Below, piece after piece: positions 1-8,338 of a DNA stretch of 22,056 nucleotides; positions within the stretch are counted from its first letter, which is position 1, and every line of letters starts with the position of its first letter. The translations under genes were made by a program, and so were the position numbers. The notes under the pieces are model-generated. The model saw only the letters and a program-made list of their open reading frames with translations. It was not told the DNA's origin and ran no database searches. The stretch is from CAYXZR01 sp964470025 (GTDB taxonomy: Bacteria > Patescibacteriota > Patescibacteriia > Buchananbacterales > UBA6539): contig CAYXZR010000013.1 of assembly GCA_964470025.1 (NCBI GenBank), positions 1 to 22,056 on the forward strand. Reading direction: 5' to 3'.

Positions 1-1
1 A

Positions 2-775
2 GTAGCTGATCTTGTTACAGCACTTGGTGAAAAATCTGAGAAAAAGATTGTTTGGCTTATGCTTCCTGCTGGCCAAGTAACTGAGCAGCATATTGATGAA
101 CTATTAAACCTACTAGCAGCTGGTGATATTTTAATTGATGGTGCAAATGCTTATTATGAGCACGCACAACGCCATGCTCGCCTATGTGAAAAGAAAGGAA
201 TTCATTTTTTTGACGTTGGTGTCTCTGGTGGTCAATGGGGACTGCAAAATGGTTACCCACTAATGGTTGGTGGGCCTGAGGAACAATATCCGATTATCGA
301 GCCGTACCTTCAAGCGCTCTCTTCTTCCCATGGGTACAATCTTTTTGGCCCAGCAGGTTCAGGTCACTTTGTAAAAAGTGTGCATAATATTGTTGAATAT
401 GTTTTTTTACAAGGACTAGCTGAAGGTGCTGAGCTTTTAGGTGATTTTGAGCATCCGATAGATATAAAGAAAGCTTTTTCTGTTTGGCAGGAATCAAGCA
501 TTGTTTCTAGCTGGCTTCTTGATCGTACAATTGACGCAGTGAATAGAGAAGATTTTAATGACATTGGTACTGAAATTAACAGTGTCACTATAGATGAGCT
601 TCAACAAACTGCTCAGAAAGTAAAAGGCTTTACTCCTGCCTTTGATGTGGCATGTGATGTCCGACGTAAAAACCTACCAACATTCGAACTTGGCAAACGT
701 CTTATTGCAGCGATACGCCGTGAGTTTGGTGGACATAGCGTCGTTAAAAAGACTAACGAAAATAACAATGAATAA
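2..775 (+). CDS. gnd: 6-phosphogluconate dehydrogenase (decarboxylating), 5'-truncated
   Basis: Oxidises 6-phosphogluconate to ribulose 5-phosphate and CO2 in the cytosolic pentose phosphate pathway. The reading frame is open from base 2 at the window edge, so the N-terminal Rossmann (NADP-binding) part is missing and 257 residues are visible. Seen: a substrate-site segment GVSGGQWGLQNG followed by a PLMVGG strand, the catalytic-lysine block GHFVKSVHNIVEY, a conserved EIN segment, and the family C-terminal signature REFGGH. The size and motifs fit the short bacterial (about 300-residue) branch, not the 470-residue E. coli type. The last 8 bp overlap the start of the transketolase gene, so the two are probably co-transcribed and translationally coupled, which also fits the shared pathway. 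Coenzyme preference (NAD or NADP) cannot be judged because the cofactor loop lies outside the window. Confidence 0.93.
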   Translation, partial: VADLVTALGEKSEKKIVWLMLPAGQVTEQHIDELLNLLAAGDILIDGANAYYEHAQRHARLCEKKGIHFFDVGVSGGQWGLQNGYPLMVGGPEEQYPIIEPYLQALSSSHGYNLFGPAGSGHFVKSVHNIVEYVFLQGLAEGAELLGDFEHPIDIKKAFSVWQESSIVSSWLLDRTIDAVNREDFNDIGTEINSVTIDELQQTAQKVKGFTPAFDVACDVRRKNLPTFELGKRLIAAIRREFGGHSVVKKTNENNNE

Positions 776-2597
776 ACAAAAGGTAGAAAACTTAGCTCGA
801 TTACTGCGATACTACAGCCTTACAGCAACAACCAAGGCGGGTTCAGGTCACCCAACCTCTTGCCTTTCTGCAGCTGATGCAATGTCTGTATTATTTTTTG
901 CTGGACATTTTCGCTATGATATAAAAAATCCTAAATACCACAATAACGATCGTCTTATTTTCTCAAAAGGTCATGCGGCACCACTGTTCTATGCTATGTG
1001 GGCTGCAGCTGGTGCAGTATCTTTCAAGGAACTCCTCACCTTAAGAGAATTCACCTCACCTCTTGAAGGCCATCCAACTATGGAATTTCCATACACCGAA
1101 GTAGCAACTGGCTCGCTAGGACAAGGGCTGTCAGTAGGTGTCGGCATGGCGATTAATGCACAATATCTAGACAAGCTTCCATATCATACTTACGTGCTGC
1201 TGGGTGATAGTGAAATGGCAGAAGGCTCAAACTGGGAGGCAATGCAACTTGCTTCGTATTATAAGCTAGATTCACTGATTGGAATTCTTGACATAAATCG
1301 CTTAGGACAACGCGGCCAGACTATATCTGGACACAAGGTAGCTGACTATGAAAAAAAGTGTAAAGCTTTTGGATGGAAAACTATTGTAGTTAATGGTCAC
1401 AATCTAGCAGACCTTGACTCTGCACTTAGCAAAGCAAGGAAAAATACTGGCACTCCCATGATGATTATCTGTAAAACATATAAAGGCAATGGCATATCAT
1501 TTTTAAAAAATAAAGAAGGTTGGCACGGAAAAGCACTTGATGAAGAACAGCTTGTAACAGCCCTTGAAGAGCTTGGCCCAATTAACTTCCAGCTTAAAGG
1601 CTCATTGTCTAAGCCATTGAAAAAGCACCCAGCCAAACCAACAATCACTAAAACAACCGTGAAGCATGATTACTCACAACCACTTGCAACCAGGAAAGCA
1701 TATGGACACTCACTTGTAGAGCTTGGTAATACAATGCCGAATTTGGTTGCCCTTGATGCAGAAACAAGCAACTCTACATATGCACAGGATTTTGCGAAAG
1801 CACACCCTGAACGATTTTTTGAAATGTTTATTGCTGAGCAAAATATGGTCGGCGTAGCTGCTGGGCTTTCTGCTCGAGGAAAGAAACCATTTGTATCTAC
1901 TTTTTCTGCTTTTTTTACTCGAGCACATGATCAGATTAGACTTGCACAGTATTCAAACTCAAATATTACGTTTGTCGGCTCACATGCCGGAGTCTCTATT
2001 GGCGAAGATGGTGCATCACAAATGGGGCTAGAAGATATTTCGCAATTCCGTGCATTATTAAATAGCATTGTTCTGTATCCAAGTGATCACTACTCTCAAG
2101 AAAAGCTCACTTCCCTTGCTGCTAAACAATCATCGCTAACATATATACGTACTACCAGAATGGATTTAGCGACGCTCTACTCCAAAAAAGATGATTTTAA
2201 AATCGGTGGTAGCAAAACTCTAAAAAAATCGTCTACTGATGATATCACATTAATCGGAGCTGGAATCACCACTCATGAAATCTTGCAGGCACATAACCTA
2301 CTTAAAGATCACGGTGTTACGGCAAGAGTAATTGACTTATACTCCATAAAACCTCTTGATATCAAAACACTTATGAGCGCAGTAAAAGAAACAAAGGCGC
2401 TTATAGTTGTCGAAGATCACTTTGCTCAGGGAGGGATTGGTGAAGCAGTAATGAGTGCCCTTGGCGAAGTACCATGCATCATCAGCTCTCTTGCAGTCTC
2501 TAAAATGCCTCATAGTGGCACTCCAGAAAAACTCTTAAACCATCAGAATATTTCTGCAAAAGCAATTACGAAAAAAGCCATAGAACTCTTGTCATAG
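768..2597 (+). CDS. tkt: Transketolase (full-length, short type)
   Basis: Thiamine-diphosphate enzyme that moves two-carbon ketol units between sugar phosphates in the non-oxidative pentose phosphate pathway. The ATG at 768 was chosen over an upstream in-frame start at 642 because the family begins just before the SGHPTS block (residues 26-31); this gives 609 residues. Seen: ThDP/Mg site GDSEMAEGSNWEA (146-158), then LDINRLGQ (175-181), which resembles the animal-type short transketolases, and the pyrimidine-binding domain with the catalytic glutamate in AEQNM (Glu357). A basic, low-complexity linker at about 280-300 joins the two halves, which are separate genes in many archaea and some bacteria. 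It overlaps the preceding dehydrogenase gene by 8 bp. No good Shine-Dalgarno is visible, consistent with coupling. DXP synthase is the main alternative, but the sequence fits transketolase better. Confidence 0.95.
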   Translation: MNKQKVENLARLLRYYSLTATTKAGSGHPTSCLSAADAMSVLFFAGHFRYDIKNPKYHNNDRLIFSKGHAAPLFYAMWAAAGAVSFKELLTLREFTSPLEGHPTMEFPYTEVATGSLGQGLSVGVGMAINAQYLDKLPYHTYVLLGDSEMAEGSNWEAMQLASYYKLDSLIGILDINRLGQRGQTISGHKVADYEKKCKAFGWKTIVVNGHNLADLDSALSKARKNTGTPMMIICKTYKGNGISFLKNKEGWHGKALDEEQLVTALEELGPINFQLKGSLSKPLKKHPAKPTITKTTVKHDYSQPLATRKAYGHSLVELGNTMPNLVALDAETSNSTYAQDFAKAHPERFFEMFIAEQNMVGVAAGLSARGKKPFVSTFSAFFTRAHDQIRLAQYSNSNITFVGSHAGVSIGEDGASQMGLEDISQFRALLNSIVLYPSDHYSQEKLTSLAAKQSSLTYIRTTRMDLATLYSKKDDFKIGGSKTLKKSSTDDITLIGAGITTHEILQAHNLLKDHGVTARVIDLYSIKPLDIKTLMSAVKETKALIVVEDHFAQGGIGEAVMSALGEVPCIISSLAVSKMPHSGTPEKLLNHQNISAKAITKKAIELLS

Positions 2598-2652
2598 CAT
2601 ACATTAAAAATCTACTGAAAATAAAAATTACTACTAAAATAAATATACTATT

Positions 2653-3621
2653 ATGATGGATACTGCAATTAGAAATTTTGCAAAGCAATTCACCTACACG
2701 CCAATTATAGAAAATCAAAATGGGTTTGAGCCAGCTAACTCTTTTATAATTTCTGGCATGGGTGGATCCCACTTGGCCGCAGATATAATCACATCAATAA
2801 AACCAGAACTCGATATAACTATCCACTCAACCTATGGCCTACCAAATTTAACTTCCTTAGCACAAAGAAAACCCCTGTTTATTGCTAGCTCATACTCAGG
2901 TAACACCGAAGAGGTTGTTGACGGTCTACTAAAAGCACTTGATAAAAACCTACCGTGTGCTGTAATAGCAACTGGGGGTAAATTAATCGATATTGCACAA
3001 AAACATGCCTTACCATATGTGGAATTACCCTCAACTGGCATCCAACCACGTTCTGCTCTCGGCTTTAGTATACGAGGCTTACTTAAACTGATGGTCCAAC
3101 ACCAACTTCTTGAGGAAAGCGAACGACTAGCAAAAGCATTGCTGCCCGAATCTCTAGAAAAAGATGGTAAACAATTGGCGGAAAAACTTAATGGCATGAT
3201 TCCTGTTATTTATACCTCAACTAGATATAGCGCTGTTGGGTATAACTGGAAAATAAAATTTAATGAAACTGGCAAGGTACCGGCATTTACTAACGTATTT
3301 CCGGAGCTCAATCATAATGAAATGAACGGTTTTGATGTTACTGAGGCGACTAAGTCTCTAGCGGAAAAATTTAGTTTTATTTTTATTCAAGATGATGCAG
3401 ATCACCCACGTATCATAAAGCGCATGAATGTTTTAGCTGATCAGTACACCAGTCGTGGACTCACTGTCCAGACACTTACACTGAATGGCTCTACAGTAAT
3501 GGAAAAAATTTTTTCTTCACTACTACTTGCTGATTGGGCGGCATTTTATACCGCTGAAATTAATGGTGCTGATGCCGAAAATGTTCCTATGATTGAAGAG
3601 TTTAAAAGAAAAATTTCTTAA
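2653..3621 (+). CDS. Bifunctional phosphoglucose/phosphomannose isomerase (SIS-domain)
   Basis: Interconverts glucose 6-phosphate, fructose 6-phosphate and mannose 6-phosphate, linking glycolysis with sugar-nucleotide supply. The 322-residue protein is typical for the short archaeal/bacterial PGI/PMI family rather than the 550-residue Pgi. Seen: SIS-domain phosphate-binding GMGGSHLAAD (about 36-45), second SIS motif SSYSGNTEE, the PRSALG segment, and the family hallmark NHNEMNGF supplying catalytic Glu and His. Two adjacent ATGs (2653, 2656) could both be used. A TATACT hexamer lies only 3 nt upstream of the first, and there is no Shine-Dalgarno. It follows transketolase after 55 nt and is closed by a hairpin terminator, completing a carbon-metabolism gene run. 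Confidence 0.93.
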   Translation: MMDTAIRNFAKQFTYTPIIENQNGFEPANSFIISGMGGSHLAADIITSIKPELDITIHSTYGLPNLTSLAQRKPLFIASSYSGNTEEVVDGLLKALDKNLPCAVIATGGKLIDIAQKHALPYVELPSTGIQPRSALGFSIRGLLKLMVQHQLLEESERLAKALLPESLEKDGKQLAEKLNGMIPVIYTSTRYSAVGYNWKIKFNETGKVPAFTNVFPELNHNEMNGFDVTEATKSLAEKFSFIFIQDDADHPRIIKRMNVLADQYTSRGLTVQTLTLNGSTVMEKIFSSLLLADWAAFYTAEINGADAENVPMIEEFKRKIS

Positions 3622-3632
3622 ACGAGTTAAGT

Positions 3633-3663
3633 AAAAAAGCATACTATATCAGTATGCTTTTTT
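3633..3663. terminator. Bidirectional intrinsic terminator between convergent genes
   Basis: GCATACT (3639-3645) pairs with AGTATGC (3651-3657) around a 5-nt loop. The stem is extended by an A-run on the left and a T-run on the right, so either strand yields a stem plus U-tract. It sits between the plus-strand isomerase gene and the minus-strand LOG gene, serving both. Confidence 0.88.
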
Positions 3664-3669
3664 GTTGGT

Positions 3670-4368
3670 TTAGATAGCGTCACTTCGTTTAATGCGTCTT
3701 GGTATACTCTTCACCAAATCAAATGCTTCCTCCGGAGTATCAACTATTTGCCATATTTTAAATGCCTCCTCAGTTAATGTCCCATACTCATCCGCAAATA
3801 GCTTCTTCATCATGTCTTGAATAGTTTGCCAATATTTCTTCCCCACTAATACGACTGGAATATTTTTTGCAATCATTTTTCTAGTATGAATGAGTGTCAT
3901 AATTTGAAAAAATTCATCCATAGTACCAAAACCACCTGGAAAATAAACATACGCTTGCGCTATGTGAGTCAAAATTTCTTTACGAGTAAAGAAATACTCA
4001 AAGCCAATGCTTTCAGTAACATAGTTATTTCTTCGCTCTTGTAGCTTGAGGAAGATATTTACTCCGACTGACCGCCCACCAACATCGAATGCACCTTTAT
4101 TTGCAGCTTCCATAATACCTGGTCCGCCACCAGTCACAACAGTAATCCCCTCTTCTGCACATGCACGGCCAAATGTCTCGGCTTTTTTATAAGCTGGGTG
4201 AGTATTTTTTAACTGAGCTGATCCAAATACTGTAACTACACGATCATAATCAAATCCACTAAGAAAGCCAAATCCACGCTCAAGTTCACGCATCATTCTT
4301 TCTAGTCGCTTTTTATCACCAGGTCCATGAAATTGTGATTCTGCACCATATTCTGATTGAAGTACCAT
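3670..4368 (-). CDS. LOG-family protein (TIGR00730-type Rossmann nucleotide phosphoribohydrolase)
   Basis: 232-residue member of the family once mis-called lysine decarboxylase. Characterised members hydrolyse nucleoside 5'-monophosphates (the plant cytokinin-activating LOG reaction, or AMP/purine monophosphate breakdown). Seen: GGGPGIMEAANKGA (81-94) as the phosphate-binding loop, an RK pair (Arg129-Lys130) matching the conserved ERK-type site, and PGGFGTMDE (144-152), the signature with its catalytic glutamate. The N-terminal ~35 residues are polar and match the longer bacterial subtype. It has its own probable promoter (4402-4430), about 30 nt upstream of the ATG, and is convergent with the isomerase gene. 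The true substrate is not deducible; nucleotide salvage or turnover is the more likely role in bacteria. Confidence 0.88.
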   Translation of the reverse strand: MVLQSEYGAESQFHGPGDKKRLERMMRELERGFGFLSGFDYDRVVTVFGSAQLKNTHPAYKKAETFGRACAEEGITVVTGGGPGIMEAANKGAFDVGGRSVGVNIFLKLQERRNNYVTESIGFEYFFTRKEILTHIAQAYVYFPGGFGTMDEFFQIMTLIHTRKMIAKNIPVVLVGKKYWQTIQDMMKKLFADEYGTLTEEAFKIWQIVDTPEEAFDLVKSIPRRIKRSDAI

Positions 4369-4401
4369 AATTTTTACCGATTACTCATAAAATATGTCTA
4401 T

Positions 4402-4430
4402 AGTATAGCGTAGATTAGACGCTGCGACAA
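4402..4430 (-). promoter_or_regulatory. Probable sigma-70 promoter of the LOG gene
   Basis: On the minus strand TTGTCG (4425-4430) is separated by 17 bp from TATACT (4402-4407). The -10 is near consensus and the -35 is partial. It lies between the holin-like gene stop and the LOG start. Confidence 0.55.
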
Positions 4431-4434
4431 CTAG

Positions 4435-4683
4435 TTATTTACTAAATTTGTTATAAAGTTTGGCAATGATGTAGCCACCAATCAATCCATCACAGAACCC
4501 CCAAACCAAACCAATACATGCTCCAATAAGCGTTGCTTCATACCCCACATACCATGAACTGACAACTTCAATGGCATAACTGCCCCACCCTATTGTCATG
4601 GCTAGAATCGCGAGAATAAAAAAGGCAACTCCAAATACTACGCCAAGTGATAATCCTAATGCTTTAGGCTCTAACTTATTCAT
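4435..4683 (-). CDS. Small holin-like two-helix membrane protein
   Basis: 82-residue protein starting at the ATG at 4683 (MNKLEPKALGLSLG). A longer reading with an upstream start at 4752 was not used because it would run into the glycosylase gene and lacks conservation. Two hydrophobic stretches are visible: about residues 8-28, and about 48-75, where glycine-rich GACIGLVWGFCDGLIGGY forms a helix before a short basic tail. The pattern resembles small proteins labelled 'bacteriophage holin' in CPR and archaeal genomes, where no phage context exists; here too there are no phage genes. I treat it as a membrane protein of unknown role. It follows the mutY-like gene by 50 nt and may be the last gene of that transcript. 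Confidence 0.75.
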   Translation of the reverse strand: MNKLEPKALGLSLGVVFGVAFFILAILAMTIGWGSYAIEVVSSWYVGYEATLIGACIGLVWGFCDGLIGGYIIAKLYNKFSK

Positions 4684-4733
4684 ATGATAGTAACTTAAAA
4701 GTATTAATAAATTTATCTTACCATAGTAACGAT

Positions 4734-5555
4734 CTATCCTGCGAGCCTCCAAGACCTACCATCCTTAATTACCAAATTCTCTCTGTGTAGCTGCTCTAGT
4801 GCACTACTAATTAATGCGTCATCAATTTTAGATTCTTTGGATATTCTACTAGTTGTTGCTCGCTGATTTTTTGACAGCTCACGGATCACTGCACCACGTG
4901 CTTGCCTATTTGAACCCTTAAACCTTGATTGTTTTTTGTATGTTTTACTTTTCTGAGAAAGATTACCATAGTTTTTTTTGAGATAGCTGCCATAGTCCAT
5001 TAGCGCAGAATACCACTGCTGAGGATTTTTTCTATACACTGTTCTTTGAATAAATGGAATAAGCTCAGCATCAGTTACTTTATTTTTTGTATCCTTAAAA
5101 AAGTGAAAGATAAACGCTGTGCGAATATTTGTTTCAATTACTGTACTTGGTAAATTAAAAGCAAAGGCCTGAATTGCTGCGGCTGTATATGGCCCAATAC
5201 CCGGTAAGGTAATAAGCTTGAGTGTATCGGATGGAAGCTTACCATTATATTTTTTCACTACTAGTTTAGCTAGTTGGTGTAGGGATTTTGCTCGACGATT
5301 ATAGCCTAATCCTTGCCACATCATTAACACTTCAGGCAACCTCGCTTGTGAAAGTTTATTAAAACTAGGAAATTTTTTTATGAAAGCAACAAATTTTGGC
5401 ACTACTCTATCTGCCTGTGTTTGTTGCAACATTACCTCAGAAACGACAACAAAATATGGAGAGGGGTCGCTGCGCCAAGGAAATGTTCTTTTGTTTTTTT
5501 TATAAAAAGTAAGCACTGTTTTTTGAAACTGTGCTTCTCGTGTATTATCCGCCAT
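4734..5555 (-). CDS. MutY-like A/G-specific adenine glycosylase (HhH-GPD), without Fe-S cluster
   Basis: Base-excision repair enzyme expected to remove adenine opposite 8-oxoguanine. Seen: catalytic glutamate region SEVMLQQTQ (Glu40), helix-hairpin-helix LPGIGPYTAAA (118-128), and MDYGSYLK near 187-193 as in MutY's MDLG segment. Two departures are notable. The position of the HhH-GPD catalytic aspartate is occupied by glutamate (Glu141 in VIETNIR), and no cysteines are present, so the C-terminal [4Fe-4S] cluster loop of classic MutY is absent. Residues about 212-273 resemble a small winged-helix domain rather than the NUDIX-like 8-oxoG recognition domain of MutY, so the protein is shorter (273 versus about 350). 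Its start lies 1 nt after the stop of the methyltransferase gene, in the same operon. It could be a related DNA glycosylase of other specificity. Confidence 0.85.
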   Translation of the reverse strand: MADNTREAQFQKTVLTFYKKNKRTFPWRSDPSPYFVVVSEVMLQQTQADRVVPKFVAFIKKFPSFNKLSQARLPEVLMMWQGLGYNRRAKSLHQLAKLVVKKYNGKLPSDTLKLITLPGIGPYTAAAIQAFAFNLPSTVIETNIRTAFIFHFFKDTKNKVTDAELIPFIQRTVYRKNPQQWYSALMDYGSYLKKNYGNLSQKSKTYKKQSRFKGSNRQARGAVIRELSKNQRATTSRISKESKIDDALISSALEQLHRENLVIKDGRSWRLAG

Positions 5556-5556
5556 A

Positions 5557-6183
5557 CTATCTATTTTTTTTCTTTCTGATCTTTCTCTCTACATCAATAT
5601 CTTCAAGTTGTGCCTGAAGTTCTCTAGTAGCTTTAACGTCAAGGGAAAAATCTTTGCCTGAGCTTTGACGCTGACGGACTATCTCATAAATAAACAAGGC
5701 AGTTGCCACAGAAACATTAAAGCTTTCTACCATACCCTTCATGGGCAAACCTACAAGATAATCGCAATACTTTATTGCGCTTTTTGACAACCCCCTGTGC
5801 TCATTGCCCATTACTAAGGCGACTCGCGACTGAGTTATATCCATCCTTGTAATGTCTTTTTATATTAGGTCTAAAATACTTCCAAAAATTGTATAACCTT
5901 CACTCTTTAATTGCTTAAGACATTCTTTGGCTGAGCTATGTTTAGTAAAAGTAAGCCATTTATTCGCTGATGAAGACGAGTTTTTACCAATCTTTAACGG
6001 ATTAAAGGCTTTTTGTTGATCAAATATCAGATGAACATGCTGGACACCTAATCCATCACACGTACGAAAAATTGCAGCTGCATTGTGAGGATCAAAGACA
6101 TCTTCAAGCACCACGACTAACCCTGACTGTCGATTTTTTACCAACTGCCTAATACGTTTTTTGCGCTCAGGACTTAAAAACAT
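5557..6183 (-). pseudogene. SpoU/TrmH-family RNA 2'-O-methyltransferase split by an in-frame TAA
   Basis: Knotted (SPOUT) methyltransferase that would methylate a ribose 2'-OH in tRNA or rRNA. The first part (6183 to 5863, 107 residues) has the N-terminal motif LEDVFDPHNAAAIFRTCD with the conserved Asn and Arg. The second part (5844 to 5557) has the SAM-knot motifs GNEHRGLS and LPMKGMVESFNVSVATA. Both lie in the same frame, separated by one TAA at 5860-5862 plus five sense codons; total length with the stop read through is about 208 residues, the usual family size. Because the frame is kept, an indel is not the cause: it is a nonsense substitution, an assembly error or a recoded stop. Internal initiation at 5844 would give only the SAM-binding half. 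Flanked by ytxJ-like (1 nt away) and the glycosylase (1 nt away), so the operon is intact. Confidence 0.85.
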
Positions 6184-6184
6184 A

Positions 6185-6511
6185 TTATACCACTTTCAAA
6201 AGCTCGCTTACCTGCACCTCATTATGTGATGCATCATATACTGCGCGACCTTCATTTAATACAATCACCTGAGGAGTCTCGTGTATCACACCTACATCTT
6301 GTGAAATTGTATTTGAAATTTCTCGCTGATCTTGAACAGTGATTTTATAGATTGGTGCTTTAATATGCTGACTTTTGACACCATCCTCCATTCTCTGCAA
6401 TGCAGCGCTGCTAATAGGACAGCGGTTGCTATGTTTGAAGATAATAACTGCTTCTTTCTGAGCATGTTTTAGGATATCGTACCATTGTTTTAATGATGTA
6501 ATTTCTTCCAT
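6185..6511 (-). CDS. YtxJ-like monothiol bacilliredoxin family protein
   Basis: 108-residue thioredoxin-fold protein. Seen: FKHSNRCPISSAA (25-37) with single cysteine Cys31, the hallmark of the YtxJ/DUF2847 (BrxC) family, followed by a central ITVQDQREISN strand-helix and a cis-Pro-like HETPQVIVLNEG segment. In Firmicutes the family removes bacillithiol from protein thiols. No bacillithiol synthesis genes are visible here, so the partner thiol in this organism is unknown, and a general monothiol redox role is inferred. It sits between the ABC exporter (4 nt) and the methyltransferase (1 nt) in a compact operon. Confidence 0.85.
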   Translation of the reverse strand: MEEITSLKQWYDILKHAQKEAVIIFKHSNRCPISSAALQRMEDGVKSQHIKAPIYKITVQDQREISNTISQDVGVIHETPQVIVLNEGRAVYDASHNEVQVSELLKVV

Positions 6512-6514
6512 ATA

Positions 6515-8263
6515 TTATTTTGTTACCGCTGCGCTTTGCTGTCGCCATAATGCAGCGTACAATCCCTTTTTATCCAATAATTCTTTATGGCTTCCCTGCT
6601 CTACAATCTCTCCTTTTTCCAAAACGTAAATTACGTCTGCATGTAAGATAGTTGAAAGTCTATGTGCCACCTGAATGGTAATTAGATCATGATTTTGCTT
6701 TTCAATATTTTGAATAGTTTCAGTGATGGCCTGCTCCGTCAATGAGTCTAAGCTACTGGTTGCCTCATCAAAGATAATAAGCTCTGGGTTACGTAATAAG
6801 GCTCGAGCAATAGCCAAGCGCTGCTTTTCTCCACCTGACAACTTTAGCCCGCCTTCACCGATAACTGCATCCAAGCCCTTATCTGTTCGCTCCAGCACTG
6901 TATCTGCCTCTGCCGCCTTTAACACCTCTAAACACTGCTCGTCTGTAGCATCTGGACGGACGAATTTGAGGTTTTCTCGGATAGTGCCGGCAAATAGCTG
7001 TGTTTCCTGCGCAACAAGCCCAATGCGCTGTCTGAGCAGCTGATAATCAATAGTTGTTGACTTGATATTGTTATAGGTTAAAACACCTGACTGAGGAGTA
7101 TACAAGCCGACCAAGAGCTTTACAAGCGTTGACTTTCCGGATCCTGATGGACCAACAAAAGCTATTGTCTGACCAGGTTTGATATCTAGTGATATATTTT
7201 TTACAGCATCTGCTGCGTTTGATTCGTATTTAAAACTTACATTTTCTAATTCTACATTTGTGATATGACCGACTTCTTGAGGATTCTCTGGTATCGCCTC
7301 TGGCTCTGTAGAAAGAATTGCATCAAGCTGCTCGTTAGCTGCCTTTGCTTCTTGATACTTTGTAATAAGATTGCCTAGCTCATATAGTGGTCCAAAGACG
7401 TAGAATGAATATACGAATAATGTAAAAAACTCACCTAGGCTCATCTGACCAGTGTAAATCAACCACAGCATCAGTAGCATTAACGCGGAGCGGATCAAGT
7501 TAATCAATGTACCTTGGATAAATACTAAACGACGTACTAGTTTTACTTTTTGCAACTCCAGCTTAAGAATCGCATCGTTTACATTGTTTAGCCTTTGAAT
7601 TTCCTGCTCTTGCAGACCGAGACTTTTTACAAGCTCTACATTACGAATTGTTTCGGTAGTTGACCCAGCAAGACTTGCTTGTTGTGCCACAATTTCTTTT
7701 TGTTTTTTCTTAATACTCTTTGAGAGAAAATACACTGTTGATCCTAGTACTGGAAATAGTGCAATATATGAAATACCAACACTCCAGTGCACAAAAAATG
7801 CATAGATAATCACAAAAATTGCACCAACAAGTGAGAAGAATAAAACATTAACAGCAAGTGCGACTAAATCCTGGTTATCAGTCCGCGCTTTCTCAAGCTT
7901 CTGAAGTAGCTCTCCGGAACGCTGATCTTCAAACATTCCATACGGTAGAGCAAACGAATGACTAACACTGTCAGCATATAGCTGCGTGCCAACTTTCTGG
8001 GTCACTACATTTACATAGTAATCCTGAAATGCTTTGGCTGTACGTGAAATAAACGCAAACAACACATATAATAGCAGCAAGAATAGCACGCCCCTAATAA
8101 ACTCTCCGCGCTCAATTTCGGTAGCTCTGGTTGCATAATTATCAATAATCAATCGAAATACTTGTGGATCCAACAGTGAAAAGATCTGATTGATCGCAGC
8201 AAGCCCTAAGGCGCCAAATAGCGTCTTTTTGTATTGTTTGAGATATCTATATAGTAGCTTCAT
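6515..8263 (-). CDS. ABC exporter half-transporter (fused permease-ATPase)
   Basis: Type-IV-fold (MsbA/BmrA-like) exporter half-molecule that works as a dimer in the cytoplasmic membrane. The ATG at 8263 (MKLLYRYLK) gives 582 residues, the normal size; an upstream start at 8338 would cross a terminator hairpin. The N-terminal half holds about six membrane helices (near 14-36, 57-77, 137-158, 162-182, 245-270 and 276-300). The ATPase half has Walker A GPSGSGKS (371-378), Q-loop VAQET (417-421), signature LSGGE (475-479), Walker B LIIFDE (495-500), D-loop SSLD and switch His534. Substrate unknown: lipid, peptide or drug. A TGCTATACT extended -10 lies immediately upstream, leaving almost no leader. 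First gene of the exporter-ytxJ-trmH-mutY run. Confidence 0.93.
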   Translation of the reverse strand: MKLLYRYLKQYKKTLFGALGLAAINQIFSLLDPQVFRLIIDNYATRATEIERGEFIRGVLFLLLLYVLFAFISRTAKAFQDYYVNVVTQKVGTQLYADSVSHSFALPYGMFEDQRSGELLQKLEKARTDNQDLVALAVNVLFFSLVGAIFVIIYAFFVHWSVGISYIALFPVLGSTVYFLSKSIKKKQKEIVAQQASLAGSTTETIRNVELVKSLGLQEQEIQRLNNVNDAILKLELQKVKLVRRLVFIQGTLINLIRSALMLLMLWLIYTGQMSLGEFFTLFVYSFYVFGPLYELGNLITKYQEAKAANEQLDAILSTEPEAIPENPQEVGHITNVELENVSFKYESNAADAVKNISLDIKPGQTIAFVGPSGSGKSTLVKLLVGLYTPQSGVLTYNNIKSTTIDYQLLRQRIGLVAQETQLFAGTIRENLKFVRPDATDEQCLEVLKAAEADTVLERTDKGLDAVIGEGGLKLSGGEKQRLAIARALLRNPELIIFDEATSSLDSLTEQAITETIQNIEKQNHDLITIQVAHRLSTILHADVIYVLEKGEIVEQGSHKELLDKKGLYAALWRQQSAAVTK

Positions 8264-8272
8264 AGCCGTATC

Positions 8273-8281
8273 AGTATAGCA
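8273..8281 (-). promoter_or_regulatory. Extended -10 promoter, nearly leaderless, for the ABC exporter
   Basis: Minus strand TGC-TATACT (8281-8273), a TGn extended -10, ends 9 nt before the ATG at 8263, so transcription would begin about 2-3 nt upstream of the start codon. No clear -35 is seen. Confidence 0.5.
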
Positions 8282-8295
8282 TGATTCAAGCAACT

Positions 8296-8325
8296 CAAAA
8301 ACCCCGCAAATGCGGGGCTTTTTAC
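8296..8325. terminator. Strong intrinsic terminator downstream of the histone gene
   Basis: CCCCGCA (8302-8308) pairs with TGCGGGG (8311-8317), flanked by A and T runs so that it can act on both strands. On the minus strand it separates the histone gene from the exporter operon. Confidence 0.88.
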
Positions 8326-8338
8326 GAAAATCTGTCAA

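Noticed and set aside
4435..4683. Evidence of prophage from the holin-like protein
   Set aside because: No other phage gene, integrase or attachment repeat is visible; the family name is probably misleading here.
4684..4752. N-terminal extension of the holin-like protein
   Set aside because: It would overlap the glycosylase end and adds a charged stretch before the natural MNKLEP start.
5860..5862. Stop-codon reassignment explaining the interrupted methyltransferase
   Set aside because: All other genes read well with TAA as stop, and no TAA-to-sense code is known in CPR; a mutation or assembly error is simpler.
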